A stretch of DNA of 5,702 nt. It comes from an uncultured Clostridia bacterium. GTDB lineage: Bacteria > Bacillota > Clostridia > Oscillospirales > Acutalibacteraceae. Position numbers and translations under genes: made by a program. The notes beneath the pieces are model-generated. The model did not search any database. It saw only the letters and a program-made list of their open reading frames with translations, and had not been told where the DNA came from. Every line of letters begins with the position of its first letter. Within the stretch, counting starts at the first letter, position 1. Positions 3,628 to 5,702 of the stretch are shown in pieces. The stretch lies in assembly GCA_947624755.1 (NCBI GenBank), contig CANQLQ010000137.1, forward strand, positions 1 through 5,702, given 5' to 3'.

Positions 3628-5702
3628 ATGGCAAGAAAAACCAAAACAATGGATGGTAACAATGCTGCCGCACACGTATCCTATGCGTTCACGGAAGTCG
3701 CAGCTATTTATCCCATCACACCTTCTTCCGTAATGGCAGAAGTTACAGATGTTATGTCTGCAAAAAATGTCAAGAACCTTTTCGGCCAGAAAGTTAAGGT
3801 TGCAGAACTTCAGTCTGAAGCAGGCGCCGCAGGTACCGTTCACGGTTCACTTACAGCAGGCGCGCTCACCACAACTTACACCGCTTCTCAGGGTCTTCTT
3901 CTCATGATTCCGAATATGTTCAAGATTGCCGGCGAACTTCATCCGAACGTAATTCACGTTTCGGCCCGTACGATTTCAAGCCACGCACTCAACATCTTTG
4001 GCGACCACTCAGACGTTTATGCCTGCCGTCAGACAGGTTATGCAATGCTTTGCTCAAGCAACGTTCAGGAAGTTATGGATCTCGGCGCTGTCGCTCACCT
4101 TGCAACAATCAAAGGACGCGTTCCTTTCCTTCACTTCTTCGATGGTTTCCGTACTTCTCACGAGATTCAGAAAATCGAAGTTTGGGATTACAAAGATCTT
4201 GCAGATATGCTTGACTGGGATGCAGTCGACGCTTACCGCCGCCGCGCTCTCAATCCTGAACATCCTACTCTTCGCGGTTCAGCTCAGAACCCCGACATCT
4301 TCTTCCAGGCAAGAGAAGCCTGCAACAAATATTACGATGAAATCGTTGACGTAACCGTTGACTACATGAATCAGGTCAACGCAAAAGCCGGCACAAACTA
4401 CAAGCCGTTCAACTACTACGGCGCACCCGATGCCGACAAAATTATTGTTGCCATGGGTTCAACCTGCGACACAATTGAAGAAACAATAGATTACCTCAAC
4501 GCTCACGGCGAAAAAGTCGGTCTTGTCAAGGTTCGTCTTTACAGACCGTTCTCAGCAAAACACCTTATTGAAGTTATTCCCGAAACAGTTAAAGCAATTT
4601 CTGTTATCGACAGAACAAAGGAACCCGGTTCAATCGGTGAACCTCTTTACCTTGACGTTGTTGCCGCTCTTCACGGTTCAAAATTCGCAAACGTACCTAT
4701 CTATGGCGGTCGTTACGGACTTGGTTCAAAAGACACCAACACTTCACACATTATCTCAATTTATCGCAACATGGACGCCGCGGAACCTAAGAAGAGATTC
4801 ACGGTTGCAATCGAAGACGATGTAACAAACCTTTCTCTTCCTGTTACCGAAGCCCCGAACACTTCACCCGAAGGCACAACAAACTGCAAATTCTGGGGTC
4901 TTGGTTCAGACGGCACAGTTGGTGCGAACAAGAACTCAATCAAAATTATCGGCGACAACACGGACCTCTACGCTCAGGGTTATTTCTCATATGACTCAAA
5001 GAAATCGGGCGGTATTACCGTATCTCACCTTCGTTTCGGCAAAACTCCTATCAAATCGACCTACCTTATCAATAAGGCTGATTTTGTAGCTTGCCACAAT
5101 CCTTCTTACGTTAACAAATATCCTATGGTTCAGGATCTTGTTCCCGGCGGTACATTCCTTCTCAACTGCTCATGGGATCTCGAAGGTCTTGAAGCAAACC
5201 TTCCCGGCTCAATGAAGAAATATATTGCCGAAAACAACATTCAGCTTTACACAATTGACGCTACACACATTGCTTTGGAACTTGGTCTTGGCGGACGTGT
5301 TAACACAATTCTTCAGTCTGCATTCTTCGGTCTTTCAAAAATCATTCCTGCCGACAAGGCGGTTGAGCTTATGAAAGAAGCCGCAACAAAGTCATACAGC
5401 AAAAAAGGTATGGACATTGTTGAACTCAACCACAAAGCTATTGAAAGAGGTATCGGCAGCGTAGTTAAAGTTGAAGTTCCCGCTTCATGGAAAGACGCAG
5501 AAGTTGAAACTGTTTCATTTGAAGTTGAATGTGACAGACCGGAGCTTAAAAAATTCGTTGAAGAAGTTCTCAATCCGACAGCCGCACAGCTTGGCGACAC
5601 ACTTCCCGTTTCAACCTTCCTTGACACAGTTGACGGTACTCTTCCTCAGGGTTCGGCAGCTTATGAAAAGAGAGGTATCGCAGTTAAGGTTCCTACATGG
5701 AT
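3628..5702 (+). CDS. nifJ: Pyruvate:ferredoxin oxidoreductase, 3'-truncated by window end
   Basis: Cytoplasmic iron-sulfur, thiamine diphosphate (TPP) enzyme converting pyruvate and CoA to acetyl-CoA, CO2 and reduced ferredoxin, the main pyruvate-oxidising step in anaerobic Clostridia. 691 codons are visible of a usual ~1,170-1,200. The N-terminus reads MARKTKTMDGNNAAAHVSYA, then AAIYPITPSS (25-34) and SEAGAAGTVHGSLTAGALTT. Thr31, Glu64 and Arg114 match the numbering of active-site residues in the Desulfovibrio africanus enzyme. Domain II includes VRLYRPFSA (302-310) and GGRYGLGSKD (360-369); the gamma-type domain includes WGLGSDGTVGANKNSIKIIG (423-442) and RFGKTPIKSTYLI (469-481). The ferredoxin-like clusters and the C-terminal TPP domain would lie past the edge. 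No stop or frameshift is seen. Third codon positions are richer in C than in the neighbouring genes, typical of a highly expressed gene. It has its own promoter and a long leader. Confidence 0.98.
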   Translation, partial: MARKTKTMDGNNAAAHVSYAFTEVAAIYPITPSSVMAEVTDVMSAKNVKNLFGQKVKVAELQSEAGAAGTVHGSLTAGALTTTYTASQGLLLMIPNMFKIAGELHPNVIHVSARTISSHALNIFGDHSDVYACRQTGYAMLCSSNVQEVMDLGAVAHLATIKGRVPFLHFFDGFRTSHEIQKIEVWDYKDLADMLDWDAVDAYRRRALNPEHPTLRGSAQNPDIFFQAREACNKYYDEIVDVTVDYMNQVNAKAGTNYKPFNYYGAPDADKIIVAMGSTCDTIEETIDYLNAHGEKVGLVKVRLYRPFSAKHLIEVIPETVKAISVIDRTKEPGSIGEPLYLDVVAALHGSKFANVPIYGGRYGLGSKDTNTSHIISIYRNMDAAEPKKRFTVAIEDDVTNLSLPVTEAPNTSPEGTTNCKFWGLGSDGTVGANKNSIKIIGDNTDLYAQGYFSYDSKKSGGITVSHLRFGKTPIKSTYLINKADFVACHNPSYVNKYPMVQDLVPGGTFLLNCSWDLEGLEANLPGSMKKYIAENNIQLYTIDATHIALELGLGGRVNTILQSAFFGLSKIIPADKAVELMKEAATKSYSKKGMDIVELNHKAIERGIGSVVKVEVPASWKDAEVETVSFEVECDRPELKKFVEEVLNPTAAQLGDTLPVSTFLDTVDGTLPQGSAAYEKRGIAVKVPTW

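Noticed and set aside
3998..4354. Long alternative-frame reading frames inside nifJ, on both strands (also 4523-4825 and 5313-5627)
   Set aside because: They overlap a continuous, highly conserved PFOR coding frame, lack ribosome binding sites and arise from its skewed codon use.

Overview
The window looks like a chromosomal piece of a low-GC, strictly anaerobic Gram-positive bacterium of the Clostridia, possibly a gut Oscillospiraceae/Ruminococcaceae relative. The reasons are AT-rich intergenic DNA, a strong AAGGAGG ribosome binding site, a lipoprotein of the PrsA/SurA type, and a pyruvate:ferredoxin oxidoreductase (PFOR) as central metabolic enzyme. The taxonomic guess is inference; no rRNA gene is present.

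Layout. Positions 1-240 are non-coding and hold two perfect hairpins. Positions 277-846 (+) encode peptidyl-tRNA hydrolase (pth), flanked by copies of a short motif in inverted orientation. Positions 847-1334 contain two adjacent hairpins, a small gene with its own ribosome binding site that seems broken by one extra base (968-1136), and a rho-independent terminator serving the minus strand. Positions 1335-2342 (-) encode a secreted lipoprotein resembling a parvulin-type foldase. A seven-helix membrane protein (minus strand, stop at 2452) follows; its promoter and ribosome binding site point to a TTG start at 3120 rather than the ATG at 3159. Positions 3160-3627 are a divergent regulatory region with one promoter facing each way. 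From 3628 to the right edge runs the first 691 codons of PFOR (nifJ), which is cut by the window end.

The genes do not form one operon or pathway. Pth is translation housekeeping, the lipoprotein belongs to extracytoplasmic protein folding, PFOR makes acetyl-CoA and reduced ferredoxin from pyruvate, and the membrane protein has no assigned role. In many Clostridia pth is followed by mfd and then a foldase gene. Here mfd is absent and the foldase-like gene is inverted, which suggests local rearrangement around the repeat-rich 847-1334 interval.

No CRISPR array, tRNA, insertion sequence or defence system could be supported. The points most worth a second look are the possible PaxB/Pyr4-like membrane protein with its relocated start, the structured PFOR leader, the repeat motif flanking pth, and the frameshifted small gene.
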